A stretch of DNA of 34,860 nucleotides from an uncultured Eubacteriales bacterium (lineage in GTDB: Bacteria > Bacillota > Clostridia > Oscillospirales > Acutalibacteraceae), in the NCBI GenBank assembly GCA_958417225.1, contig CATZCM010000017.1:1-34860 (forward strand), given 5' to 3'. Within the stretch, counting starts at the first letter, position 1, and every line of letters starts with the position of its first letter. A program made the translations under genes and the position numbers. Below are positions 8,092 through 17,537 of the stretch, one piece after another. The notes beneath the pieces were generated by a model. It was not told the origin of the DNA. It saw only the letters and a list, made by a program, of their open reading frames with translations, and did no database searches.

Positions 8092-9234
8092 TTAATAAGT
8101 TTTTAAATCAATATTAGTATCTTTAAAACCTCCTTTCAACGCCGCATCATGCCACCTAGCAGCTCTTTCATAATCTTGAGGAACTCCTACACCACTGGCA
8201 TAGCACAATCCCAATTTATACATTGCATTCGTATTTCCATTTTTTGCTGCTTCTTCATAACATTGTGCCGCTTTTGCAGTATCCTTCCGTACAACTACTC
8301 CATTTTCATAATAATAACCCATCGTGCAAATTGCACCTGCATGTTTAACTTGTGCTGCCCTTACAAAAAATTTCACTGCCACTTTTTCGTCCTTTGTTAC
8401 ACCAATTCCATCTTTATAACACCGACCTAAAGTGTTCATTGCTTCTCCATATCCTAATTCTTTCGCTTTCCTATGCCATTCCAAAGCCTTTCTCTTGTCT
8501 GGCGTTTTCCCTAACTCAATAGCAAAAAACTCCTTCAAATTACGTATTGCCAATATATTTCCTTTTTCCGCTGCCCTCCGGTAACACTCTACTGCTTTAT
8601 TTTTGTCTTTTGCTGCACCAACCCCAATCTCAAAATATAAACCCAAGTTATTCATCGCTTCTGGGTCTCCCAAGACTGCTGCCTTTTGGCACCACTCAAA
8701 CGCCTCACTTTTATTTATTTTTGTCCCAACACCTCTTTCAAAACAAATACCTAAATTATACATCGCAGCTATATGTCCATTTTCTGCTGCTCTCTTATAC
8801 CACTCAAAAGCCTTGCTTTTATTCACTTCTGTCCCCATGCCATTTTCAAAACAAACACCTAAATTATACATAGCACTTATATATCCCTTTTCTGCAGCTT
8901 TCTTGTACCAATCAAACGCTTTGCTTTCGTCTTGACTCACTCCTTCACCATTCATCAAAAACCAAGCTAAAGCACCCATTGCCTCTGGATCTCCTACATT
9001 TGCTGCTATTTGATATCGATCAAACACACTCTTTTCATCTTTCACCACTTTTTCTTCACTTGGTGTACTTTGCAATCCACTTTCACCCGTTTCTATCTTT
9101 AACGTTTTTTCACTAGATTCTTGACCCACTAATGTATCTAAACTTTTTTCTCTCCCATCGTCGCCCGCCATTACTGTTCCAGGCAACATTGACACCGATA
9201 TCGCAATCGTTATTATTTTTTTTAATATACCCAT
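8092..9234 (-). CDS. Secreted Sel1-repeat protein, probably the truncated front of a fusion gene
   Basis: The 380-residue product has a signal peptide (residues 1-23, core IITIAISVSMLPGTVMA), an acidic linker to about residue 75, and eight Sel1-like repeats. The first 75 residues are nearly identical to those of the SLR protein starting at 11756, and so is the 650-base upstream region; the two genes are duplicates. The start follows AAAGGAGAATGAAAA. Its TAA (8092-8094) is followed without a frame change by a lyase-like domain, so the original protein was probably about 740 residues. The truncated product could still be secreted and fold, as SLR solenoids are modular. Function beyond protein binding is not visible. 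Confidence 0.85.
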   Translation of the reverse strand: MGILKKIITIAISVSMLPGTVMAGDDGREKSLDTLVGQESSEKTLKIETGESGLQSTPSEEKVVKDEKSVFDRYQIAANVGDPEAMGALAWFLMNGEGVSQDESKAFDWYKKAAEKGYISAMYNLGVCFENGMGTEVNKSKAFEWYKRAAENGHIAAMYNLGICFERGVGTKINKSEAFEWCQKAAVLGDPEAMNNLGLYFEIGVGAAKDKNKAVECYRRAAEKGNILAIRNLKEFFAIELGKTPDKRKALEWHRKAKELGYGEAMNTLGRCYKDGIGVTKDEKVAVKFFVRAAQVKHAGAICTMGYYYENGVVVRKDTAKAAQCYEEAAKNGNTNAMYKLGLCYASGVGVPQDYERAARWHDAALKGGFKDTNIDLKTY

Positions 9235-9905
9235 TTTTCATTCTCCTTTATAAACATAGTAATTTTTAAAGTTAAATTCTAAGAAATATGATGTAATCGT
9301 TTGTTTTGTTACTCTACAACCTGATAGTTTCAATAGGAATCCAATCAAAGTTTCTTTACTGTTTGTTAATAATTTATATTCCACTCTACAACCTATCAGA
9401 ATTTAGATTATAAGCGTAACGAACTTCTTAAGTTTTAGCAGCGTAATGTCACTTTTTACATAAAATATCATTAAATTTGCTTTAAACCATACGTCATCCC
9501 ATTTACAATCTACTAGAATTTCTTTTACAACAGATTCACCAATTGTGCCTTAAATCCTTTTTACACCATCTATCACTACAAACCTTACATTTCATATTAT
9601 AATAATATTATACCATATAAAATTCAACTTGTCAAACATTTTTTCACCTAAGATGTATTATGTTATTTTATCATTATTTTTTCAAAATCAGCCCTATATT
9701 ATACGTCACAGACTATTCTCATAATCAAGACTTCCCAATCCAGAAGTTATACCCTTTACCTCATATATTTGCTGTATTTACACCTGTTTCAAGTATGATT
9801 TATGTGTAGTTTCTGTTCATCAAACCGAAGTTTTGATCCCAAATGCCCTTCAGTCACCACACATTCGACTTTCTTTTAATTTCAACTCACATCAAACTTT
9901 GCAAC
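9235..9905 (-). repeat. Duplicated 5' flank of SLR genes, copy 1
   Basis: The region upstream of the SLR gene at 9234 matches 11757-12412, upstream of the SLR gene at 11756, along nearly its whole length with scattered substitutions. Shared landmarks are CATTCTCCTTTATAAA at the gene border, GTTACTCTACAACCTGATAG and its variant, and GTTATACCCTTTACCTCATA near the far end. This is evidence for tandem duplication of gene plus flank. It contains the conserved SLR upstream block at 9308-9400. No gene was seen. Confidence 0.85.
9308..9400 (-). promoter_or_regulatory. Conserved upstream block of SLR genes, copy 2
   Basis: This block corresponds to 4194-4287 and 11829-11920. On the minus strand it holds two copies of a GGTTGTAGAGT-type motif about 65 bases apart, the upstream one as GATAGGTTGTAGAGTGGA followed by TTAACAAACAG. 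Two spaced copies in front of a gene are typical of regulator binding sites; the regulator is unknown. Confidence 0.5.
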
Positions 9906-10205
9906 ATTTGATAGTGATTATCATCACTTTTTTTTAATATAACAATGTTCCACCTTTATTTTTTTGTCTCTATGATTTCACTTTCAGCAAAATCGATATC
10001 TCGATCCCCTTACATAACACAACAACACATGTTATTCATACCCATCAAATAAGAATATTAAGAAACGTTTCGAAGTTTAAATTAAAAGTGCTATAAAAAC
10101 AACACATCCAATAGCAATCACTATCAGATGTGTTGTTAAATATTAATTTATGATATACTATACTGCACTCTCCACTCTTCCTAATTCCTTTAATTTAATC
10201 ATTGC
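9888..10205. repeat. Duplicated 3' flank of SLR genes, copy 2
   Basis: This copy matches 378-696. It spans the 3' end of the SLR gene at 10158, its terminator hairpin and about 230 bases beyond, abutting the duplicated 5' flank of the neighbouring gene. The two repeat families meet at about 9890-9905, which probably marks a duplication junction. Confidence 0.85.
10098..10137 (-). terminator. Terminator of SLR gene
   Basis: A perfect 11-base inverted repeat (AACAACACATC / GATGTGTTGTT) lies about 20 bases beyond the stop and on the minus strand continues into GTTTTTATAG. It is a better intrinsic terminator than its copy at 577-616. Confidence 0.8.
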
Positions 10206-11756
10206 ATTCACCTGTCCTAAAGACGCTGATCTGCTCCATAGCTTAACTGCTTCACTCATATTTTTCTCCACTGCCCAACCATTAGCATAACATTCTCCCA
10301 AATTACTCATTGCATCCGCTTGACCCAAATCCGAAGCTTGTTTCCATAATTCTACCGCCATTTTAATATTCTTTTCTACTCCTTTACCGGTAAAAAAGCA
10401 CATACCTAAATTATACATCGCTTTTGTACTTCCCAATTCAACTGCTTTCTGATACAATCGCACTGCCTCTTTAACGTTTTTTACTACCCCTTCACCTTTT
10501 TCATAGCAAGTCCCTAAAATGCATATTGCATCTGCTTGACCCAAAATCGAGGCTTGGTTCCAAAAATAAATTGCTTTACCAATATCCTTATCTACCCCAT
10601 TGCCACTTTCATAACACAATCCTAAAAGAAACATCGCATCTACTTGACCGCAATCAACTGCTTTTTTATACCAATGTATAGCCATATTAACATTTCTTTC
10701 TACGCATTCACCTTTGTCATAACACACTCCTAAAATACACATTGCATCTGGATAACTGAAATTTGCTGCATTTTGCAAATATTTTACCGCTATTACTGCA
10801 TTTTTTTCTACTCCATCACCATTCATATAATGGAGCCCTAATTTATACATTGCACCTGCCTTACCACAATCTGCTGCTTTTTGATACCAATGTATAGCCA
10901 TATTAACATCTCTTTCTATGTATTCACCTTTGTCATAACACGCTCCTAAGACAAACATTGCATCTAGATGATCGCAATTTGCCGCTTTTTTCAACCAGTT
11001 TACTGCGGTTTCAACGTTTTTTTCTACTCCATCACCAATCATATAATGGAGCCCTAATTTATACATAGCATCTGTATCTTCCAAATCTGCTGCCCTCTGG
11101 TACCACTCTACCGCTTTTCTTTCGTCTAATGTTTCCCCTATCCCATTTTCAAAACACATACCTAAATTATTCATTGCTCTTACATGCCCTGCCTCTGCTG
11201 CCTTCTGGTACCACTCTCTCGCTTTACTTTTGTCTAATGTTACTCCTATTCCATCTTCAAAACACATACCCAAATTATTCATTGCATCTGTATTTCCTAG
11301 ATCTGCTGCCTTCTGGTACCACTCTTTCGCTTTACTTTTGTCTAATGTTCCTCCTATTCCATCTTCAAAACACATACCCAAATTATTCATTGCATCTGTA
11401 TTTCCTCGATCTGCTGCCCTCTGGTACCACTCTGCCGCTTTTTTTTCGTTTTGACTCACTCCCTTGCCAATCATCAAAAACCAAGCTAAAGTACACATTG
11501 CTTCTGTATCTCCTGCATTCGCCGCTATTTGATATCGATTAAACGCACTTTTTTCATCTTTCACTACTTTTTCTTCACTTGGTGTGCTTTGTAATCCACT
11601 TTCACCAGTTTCTATCTTTGACGTTTTTCTATTAGGTTCTTGACTTTCTAATGGTTCTGAATTTCTTTTTACCCCCTTACCACCACCTGCCATTACTGTT
11701 CCAGGCAACATTAACACCAATATTGCAATCGTTATTATTTTTTTTAATATACCCAT
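10158..11756 (-). CDS. Secreted Sel1-repeat protein
   Basis: The 532-residue protein starts with a signal peptide (residues 1-23, core IITIAILVLMLPGTVMA) and a charged linker almost identical to that of the SLR protein at 9234. About 12 Sel1-like repeats follow. Repeats 2-4 are near copies of each other (A-M-N-N-L-G-M-C-F), while the C-terminal repeats match the broken SLR gene at 637-1740, including WSRSASLG and the ending LKELGR. It therefore looks like a mosaic of two parents. The start follows AAAGGAGAATGAAAA; the terminator lies 20 bases past the stop. It is probably exported and acts in protein binding. No enzymatic domain or membrane anchor was seen. Confidence 0.9.
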   Translation of the reverse strand: MGILKKIITIAILVLMLPGTVMAGGGKGVKRNSEPLESQEPNRKTSKIETGESGLQSTPSEEKVVKDEKSAFNRYQIAANAGDTEAMCTLAWFLMIGKGVSQNEKKAAEWYQRAADRGNTDAMNNLGMCFEDGIGGTLDKSKAKEWYQKAADLGNTDAMNNLGMCFEDGIGVTLDKSKAREWYQKAAEAGHVRAMNNLGMCFENGIGETLDERKAVEWYQRAADLEDTDAMYKLGLHYMIGDGVEKNVETAVNWLKKAANCDHLDAMFVLGACYDKGEYIERDVNMAIHWYQKAADCGKAGAMYKLGLHYMNGDGVEKNAVIAVKYLQNAANFSYPDAMCILGVCYDKGECVERNVNMAIHWYKKAVDCGQVDAMFLLGLCYESGNGVDKDIGKAIYFWNQASILGQADAICILGTCYEKGEGVVKNVKEAVRLYQKAVELGSTKAMYNLGMCFFTGKGVEKNIKMAVELWKQASDLGQADAMSNLGECYANGWAVEKNMSEAVKLWSRSASLGQVNAMIKLKELGRVESAV

Positions 11757-12412
11757 TTTTCATTCTCCTTTATAAATATAGTAATCTTTAGAGTTAATTT
11801 CTAAGAAATATGATGTAAACATTTGTTTTGTTACTCTATAATCTGATATTTTCAGTAGGAATTCAATCAGAATTTCTTCACTGTTTGTTAATCATTTAAA
11901 TTCCACTCTACAACCTATCGGGAATGAGGTATAAACTTAACGAGCTTCTCAAGTTTTAGCAGCGTAATGTTACTTTTTATATAAAACATCATAAAAATTC
12001 CTTTAAACCATATGCCATTCCCTTTATAATCTACTAGAAATTTTTTCTTTACAACAGATTCACCATTTGCACCTTAAATCCTTTTTACACTAATCTATCA
12101 CTACATCCCTTATATTTCATATCATAATAATATTATACCATATAAAATCCAACTTGTCAAATATTTTTTTACTGAAGATGTATCATGTTATTTTATCATT
12201 ACTTTTTCAAAATTAGCCATATCACAGACTTTTCTAATAATCAGGACTTACTAGTTCAGAAGTTATACCCTTTACCTCATATGTTTGTTGTACTTACATC
12301 TGTTTCAAGTATGATTTATGTGTAACTTCTGTTCATCAAATCGAAGCCTTGATCGCAAAGGTCCTTCAGTCACCACACATCAGATTTTCTTTTAATTTCG
12401 ACTCACATCGGG
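11757..12412 (-). repeat. Duplicated 5' flank of SLR genes, copy 2
   Basis: Matches 9235-9905 along nearly its full length. The similarity ends near 12412, where sequence unique to this site begins. It includes the conserved upstream block at 11829-11920. No gene was seen. Confidence 0.85.
11829..11920 (-). promoter_or_regulatory. Conserved upstream block of SLR genes, copy 3
   Basis: Third copy of the block at 4194-4287 and 9308-9400, again with two motif copies on the minus strand: the upstream one reads GATAGGTTGTAGAGTGGA and the gene-proximal one has drifted to CAGATTATAGAGTAAC. Confidence 0.5.
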
Positions 12413-12827
12413 CATTATTGTCTACTACTAACAATTTCTATTGCTAAGTCTGTCATACACTTTCAAAGATAAATTGTAACACAATTTTGGCACACCAAAT
12501 AAACAAAGCAAGCCTTCTTTTTGATTTGAAAACTTGCTTTGTCTGCAATTTGTTTTATATTTAGCATATAGAAAAACCAATTCAACTTTCATAATTTTTC
12601 CACATATATACTGTCGGACAACATTATCCTTACTCACCCAACGTAAAAACTAACCAAATACAGAGTTATCACCGTATAATGGTGATACAGGAAACATTCA
12701 CGACTAAAGCACATGGCAATCAACCAACAAACATACAAACGCACTAACCTAAAAGAATTTCAGGGTGCTAAATTGGTAACAAAAGAATCGTCGTTATCAT
12801 AACAAACCCAATAGTTCCTTTTTTCAA
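12413..12827. other. Intergenic stretch between lyase-like gene and SLR duplication
   Basis: About 415 bases without a convincing gene. It holds two hairpins, at 12504-12541 and 12667-12687 (TATCACC / GGTGATA). A 69-codon minus-strand frame with a GTG start at 12637 runs through the first hairpin and is probably fortuitous. Confidence 0.5.
12504..12541 (-). terminator. Terminator hairpin beyond the SLR/lyase operon
   Basis: Perfect arms CAAAGCAAG / CTTGCTTTG; on the minus strand the stem runs into TTTATTTGG. It lies about 290 bases past the stop of the lyase-like gene and could end that operon. Confidence 0.5.
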
Positions 12828-14768
12828 CTACCATCCCTTAATACTATCCTGAGGACGACATTTAATCGCATACCTTCTACGATACTCATTTAAAATAAGC
12901 AAATTTTGCAACTCTCTTGTATCTCTAGCCCAAGTAGTACAATCCTCCGGATTTAGCACCTTGTTTAAAAATCTAATTTCAAGATGTTCAAAAGGAGATT
13001 TCATTGGAATTGCACATCCTCCCCTTGATGCACTCACAACTTTATCAGCACCAAAGCCTTTCGAATGTAACGGGAGTAATGGAATATTTCTGTTTTCACG
13101 TATTTTTTTCGTAAACCCGCCATATCTCACATACACTGCCCCAGATCTGCCTAACATTGCATCCCCCGAAAGTTCGCAAAAATCATAAGAATGAATCTCC
13201 CCTCTAGCCATGGCACCAACAAACGCCTTATCCAAATCTTTCGCTATTTCGTTTGCAGCCTTTTCATTTGCGGGATATACCGTAATAAATTTTCCTGCTT
13301 GAGTTGCTGCTCTACTATCAACTATCGGTAAAAAGTTCAAGTGCCTAAGTGCATCAAGTGAACTACATATTTTCCCATCCACCTTATGGGAATGTAATAT
13401 TGGTATCGCAATTTTCGCAATTTTCAGTGCACTATTTGGTTGTGCGCTGACGTGTATTTTCCAACCACGATCAACTATCCTACTATATCCAAATTCAAAC
13501 CAAAAATTAACCCTTTTCAAAAAAAATACCATATCGCGCCGCATTGATAAAGAATTGTGCAAAACTTCGTATTCACCCATATCTTTTGATTCCTTAAAAA
13601 AACGACTATAAATTTTTCTTGCTTCTTCTTCAGAACAACCCGCACAGCACTCTTCATCAAAAAAATACTCCATGAAAAGCTCGATCATTGAATTAGCATA
13701 TTCACCATCAAGTTTTTTCTTTTCTTCAAACAATTTAATTTTAGTACTATCATCGACGTCTCCAATCAAAATGTTTTCCTTTGGACATTTTTCTTTTGGA
13801 ATTTGCGGTCTCAATGTTTCCAAAGCATTCGTTGCAAATTCATTACCAAAATTACTCAAACATACTAAATGTCGAAAAATATTCATCTTATGTTTTTCAT
13901 TCACTCTATAAAATAGGTCCACTATTCCAAGCACATTGCATTCATTTGGTGTTTTCATCAATTCAAACAATCGATTAATAACTTCCTCATCAGAAATAAC
14001 TTTTTCAACTGATTTTAACAATTCTGACGTACTACTTAAAGCTTCACTTAAATGCATAGAACTACTTTTCATATCCTCAAGGCAAGTCTCAATACCTTCC
14101 GATGGCATACTCGAATCACAACCTTTTGTCTGACTAACCTTTGATTGCACTACGTCTTGAATCCTTTTCAATTTTTCATCCAATTCACATTTCAAAACTT
14201 CATGCACATGTGTTTTTTCTCTTAAAAGTTCTCGAAGTGAAAATAACCTCTCGCGCATTTTGTCCAATACTTTTTCTAAATCATCTAACTTGTGCTCACA
14301 TATTAGTTCCTGAATAAACTGCATATATTTTTTAACATTTTCTGTTGCATCCACTTCACTCTGATCCTGACCAAGCATAATAAAATTTCCTGCTATTATA
14401 AAATCCTCTATAAAATTAATATAACAGTTGAAACTTCTCTCTACACCTTTAATTGTATTAACTCTGCTAAATGTCATTGCTCCATCTAAATTTTTCGAAT
14501 TAGCAAGAACAGTATTTGCACAAAGTACATAATCCTCAAATCCTAATTTACATCTTTTCAGCAAATCCTGAAACTGAATAAATTCAAAATCATCAATAAC
14601 ACCCGCAATCCTAAGTTCCTTACATTTACCATCCAAATTTCCAATTCCACTATCACTATCGGAACTTTCATTAACTTGAATATCATCACTTTCTTCAGCA
14701 TACACAGATTGCAAACAACAGACTATACAAATTAACGCAAGTAATACTAAGAATAAATTTTTAATCAT
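12828..14768 (-). CDS. Secreted protein with C-terminal phosphothreonine-lyase-like domain
   Basis: About 646 residues. A signal peptide (core LFLVLLALICIVCCLQSVYA, then EES) predicts export. The middle is helical and charged, with coiled-coil-like stretches near residues 150-270. The C-terminal part has RGWKIHVSAQPNSALKIAKI (K and H at about 437 and 439), QAGKFITVYP (Lys near 493) and SGAVYVRYGGF. The order and spacing recall the N-terminal lyase domain of class III/IV lanthipeptide synthetases (LanKC/LanL) and the K-x-H site of the effectors OspF and SpvC, which eliminate phosphate from phosphothreonine. No kinase or cyclase domain follows, so it is not a synthetase. The start at 14768 follows AGGAGATATGAG; the first in-frame ATG, six codons upstream, lies before that site. 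It is 56 bases behind the SLR gene at 14825, probably one operon. A related domain sat fused to an SLR protein at 7006-9234. A secreted effector is plausible; the fold call needs a profile search. Confidence 0.65.
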   Translation of the reverse strand: MIKNLFLVLLALICIVCCLQSVYAEESDDIQVNESSDSDSGIGNLDGKCKELRIAGVIDDFEFIQFQDLLKRCKLGFEDYVLCANTVLANSKNLDGAMTFSRVNTIKGVERSFNCYINFIEDFIIAGNFIMLGQDQSEVDATENVKKYMQFIQELICEHKLDDLEKVLDKMRERLFSLRELLREKTHVHEVLKCELDEKLKRIQDVVQSKVSQTKGCDSSMPSEGIETCLEDMKSSSMHLSEALSSTSELLKSVEKVISDEEVINRLFELMKTPNECNVLGIVDLFYRVNEKHKMNIFRHLVCLSNFGNEFATNALETLRPQIPKEKCPKENILIGDVDDSTKIKLFEEKKKLDGEYANSMIELFMEYFFDEECCAGCSEEEARKIYSRFFKESKDMGEYEVLHNSLSMRRDMVFFLKRVNFWFEFGYSRIVDRGWKIHVSAQPNSALKIAKIAIPILHSHKVDGKICSSLDALRHLNFLPIVDSRAATQAGKFITVYPANEKAANEIAKDLDKAFVGAMARGEIHSYDFCELSGDAMLGRSGAVYVRYGGFTKKIRENRNIPLLPLHSKGFGADKVVSASRGGCAIPMKSPFEHLEIRFLNKVLNPEDCTTWARDTRELQNLLILNEYRRRYAIKCRPQDSIKGW

Positions 14769-14824
14769 CTCATATCTCCTATCCAAAACATCTTTTTAAC
14801 TTAAATCTAATTGAAAACCATACT

Positions 14825-17263
14825 TTAACCTTCTTCTCCCCCTAACGCAATACAGTTGCAAACATCAGAAATATTGTAGTCAACATAAACTCTATCTCTT
14901 ACACTATTAAAAAGCTCATCAGCTTTTTGTTCGTCTTTTTTCGCACCACACCCATAAAAATAACACTGTCCTAACAAATACGTCGCATTTACATTCCCAT
15001 ATTTAGACGACTCAGTAAATAAGTCTACAGCCTTATTAAACTCCTTCCTTCTTACGCACAATATTCCTTCATCAAACAAAGCATTACAATGTTCATACAC
15101 AAATCTTCTAATCCTTGCGCAATCATCCGATTGTCGCACAAATCCATTCAATTTATCACTTGCTTCATTGCACAGCCTTTCACTTTTTTCAGTACCAACA
15201 CCATATTTATAACAAAAACACAAATAATATTGGGCTTGTGTAATTCCAGCATCTGCAGCTAACCTATAGCACTGAAACGCTCTTTGTTCATCTTTTTCAA
15301 TTCCATCACCAACCTCATAACAAAAACCTAAATACAACCTTGCAATAGAATAACCCATGTTGGATGCACTACTAAACATTTTTACTGCCGTACTCAAATC
15401 TTTAGCTTCAAGGCACACACGCCCCCACTCAAACTGAGCCTTATAATAGCCACTTTCCGCTGAAGCTTTAAGCCATCTTTTCGCGTCATTTGGTCTTTGA
15501 TTTGCCTCGCAGTACTCAAACATTTTGTACATCGCCTTTTCACAACCATTTAACGCTGCTTCTTTATAATATTTTACCGCTTTGACCACATCTCTGTCTA
15601 CTCCTATACCATTTTCATAACACAACCCTAAATTATATAAGGCAAAAAAATCATCTCCACAATTTTTTGCACGAATGAACCAATCAACTGCCATTTTAGC
15701 ATTTCTCTTTGCAAAAACCCCATTAATAAAAAATTCTCCAATTTTAGTATACGCTTCTGCAATATTATTTCTAACTGCAATCTGGTATAAATCTCCGGCC
15801 TTTTTTAAATTTCTCGCAACACCAAATCCATTTTCATAGCACAAACCAAGTCTATAAAAAGCATAATAATAATTTAAATTAACAGCCATTTTGTAAAATT
15901 TCACAGCATTCTCACCATCATCACATTCTTCATAATGTTCTCCCAAAAGGCACATAGCTTCACTTGAACCAAGTTTTACTGCTTTATTATACATTTCACG
16001 TGCTTGATTATCGTAACCTTCATTCATATAATACGTTCCCATATCGCATATCACATCTGGAACTTCCAATTTAAACGCTATATTGTACAACAATTGTGAT
16101 TTCTCCTTATTAGCCCTCAAAACATACCCATGTTCATAATACACACTAGTTCTATATATAGCAAACGCATCATTTTTCTTCAAAGCCTTCAAGTAAAACT
16201 GCAATGCAATCTCTTTATCACCTTTTCTTCCAATCCCCGTTTCATAGCAGTATCCGAGCCGACTAATCGCTTGAACATCACCTACCATCATAGCCTGACG
16301 ATAAAATTCAGCCGCTTTATTAGCATCTGTACTTTTACCAAGCCCTTTTTCATAGCACAATCCTAATCTATACATAGCATGCACACTGCCTTTTTTGGCA
16401 GCTTCCTCATACAAACTCACAGCCTTATTCACATTCAAGGGAACTTTATCCCCGATTTCATATTTAATTCCATTTTCGCATATTACATCAGCCTCACTCT
16501 TTGGTAAAACCTCTTTCTGTAAACTCGGGCCTAATCCTATCAATCTTTTTACTTCATCGTCAATTTTGGTACGAAGCTCCTTTACGTGTTTTGACACATA
16601 TCCATCAATCCCGATCTTTCTTTCTTTTTCTGCAACTTTCGAATCCTCCGCCATACATTCCATTTCACTTTGCCCCATTGACTCATCGCACTTTTTACAA
16701 AGAGGAGACGTTTTCAAAACTTTTTCTTTAAACTCCGCAGCCTCTTTCTCGTCCACCGTATAACTAGATATATTTAATTTTTTTAATCTTTCCTCCGCAG
16801 AAACATTTTTCATAGAAGCCGCCTTTTTCAGCCAATATATACCCAATGATTCATTTTTTTCAACACCTCTACCTTTTACTAAAAGGTTCCCCAAATTACT
16901 CATAGCCTGATGATCCCCTGCTACAGCAGCCATACTATAGTATTTAAAGGCCAAATCAAAATTCACAGGACTTCTTTTTTCATAACTAACTCCCAACATA
17001 AATGCCGCACGTTCCACACCCTTATTCACAGCCATAATCAAATATTTTCTGGCCTGAATCTCATCTTGTGGAAATCCATCACTTCCCACCCGATATTTCA
17101 CTCCTAAATCAAATAAGTCCTGTGCATCTGATTCCTCGTTTAATTCTTGTTGCGTCTGAATTTTTCCTTCTGGAAAAACCGCAACCACACTAACTCCACT
17201 AAACGTTATAAAAAAAGTCAACCCTATCAATATTAATTTTTTATAAAAATTCATATATTTCAT
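14825..17263 (-). CDS. Large secreted Sel1-repeat protein
   Basis: About 812 residues, the longest SLR protein here. The signal peptide (core LILIGLTFFITFSGVSVVA) is followed by three or so Sel1 repeats, then a non-repeat stretch (about residues 170-260) with a CKKCDESMG cluster and coiled-coil-like helices, then more than a dozen diverged repeats. The repeats are less alike than in the other SLR genes, so this is an older member without recent internal duplication. The start at 17263 lies 11 bases after AAGGAG; ten upstream in-frame codons precede that site. It sits 56 bases ahead of the lyase-like gene on the same strand, implying co-expression. The arrangement mirrors the SLR-lyase fusion at 7006-9234, suggesting the solenoid and the lyase-like domain act together. 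Confidence 0.9.
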   Translation of the reverse strand: MKYMNFYKKLILIGLTFFITFSGVSVVAVFPEGKIQTQQELNEESDAQDLFDLGVKYRVGSDGFPQDEIQARKYLIMAVNKGVERAAFMLGVSYEKRSPVNFDLAFKYYSMAAVAGDHQAMSNLGNLLVKGRGVEKNESLGIYWLKKAASMKNVSAEERLKKLNISSYTVDEKEAAEFKEKVLKTSPLCKKCDESMGQSEMECMAEDSKVAEKERKIGIDGYVSKHVKELRTKIDDEVKRLIGLGPSLQKEVLPKSEADVICENGIKYEIGDKVPLNVNKAVSLYEEAAKKGSVHAMYRLGLCYEKGLGKSTDANKAAEFYRQAMMVGDVQAISRLGYCYETGIGRKGDKEIALQFYLKALKKNDAFAIYRTSVYYEHGYVLRANKEKSQLLYNIAFKLEVPDVICDMGTYYMNEGYDNQAREMYNKAVKLGSSEAMCLLGEHYEECDDGENAVKFYKMAVNLNYYYAFYRLGLCYENGFGVARNLKKAGDLYQIAVRNNIAEAYTKIGEFFINGVFAKRNAKMAVDWFIRAKNCGDDFFALYNLGLCYENGIGVDRDVVKAVKYYKEAALNGCEKAMYKMFEYCEANQRPNDAKRWLKASAESGYYKAQFEWGRVCLEAKDLSTAVKMFSSASNMGYSIARLYLGFCYEVGDGIEKDEQRAFQCYRLAADAGITQAQYYLCFCYKYGVGTEKSERLCNEASDKLNGFVRQSDDCARIRRFVYEHCNALFDEGILCVRRKEFNKAVDLFTESSKYGNVNATYLLGQCYFYGCGAKKDEQKADELFNSVRDRVYVDYNISDVCNCIALGGEEG

Positions 17264-17508
17264 ACAAATCAACACTCCTTCATAAAAACACATATAAATA
17301 AAAAGTTCTTTACAACGACCAATATCTCATCGAAGCGCCAATTTTATAAAATTAACGTCTATAATATGTATGCTGTATCCGTACGTTTTGCTAATTTTGT
17401 CGCAATTTCATTTTTAATATAAATTTCTGAAATAACTACACCTAAAGCCAACTTAATTGTCATAAACAAATTCTAAATCTCGACATAATTCGCAACTCAG
17501 AGTGCAAC

Positions 17509-17537
17509 ATTAGGCACACCAAACCGATGTGCCTAAT
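17509..17537 (-). terminator. Hairpin at the end of the rbgA-rnhB-yraN cluster
   Basis: A perfect 10-base inverted repeat (ATTAGGCACA / TGTGCCTAAT) overlaps the yraN stop codon. The T-run on the minus strand is poor, so it may act as a 3' stability element as much as a terminator. Confidence 0.55.

Noticed and set aside
12428..12637. A 69-codon minus-strand frame with a GTG start
   Set aside because: It runs through a terminator-like hairpin, has a weak ribosome-binding site, and shows no recognisable domain. It remains possible but unsupported.
12828..14768. Lanthipeptide synthetase linked to the Nif11-type peptide
   Set aside because: Only the lyase-like domain is present, with a signal peptide and no kinase or cyclase, and the peptide gene is 14 kb away with no Cys or Thr in its C-terminal part.
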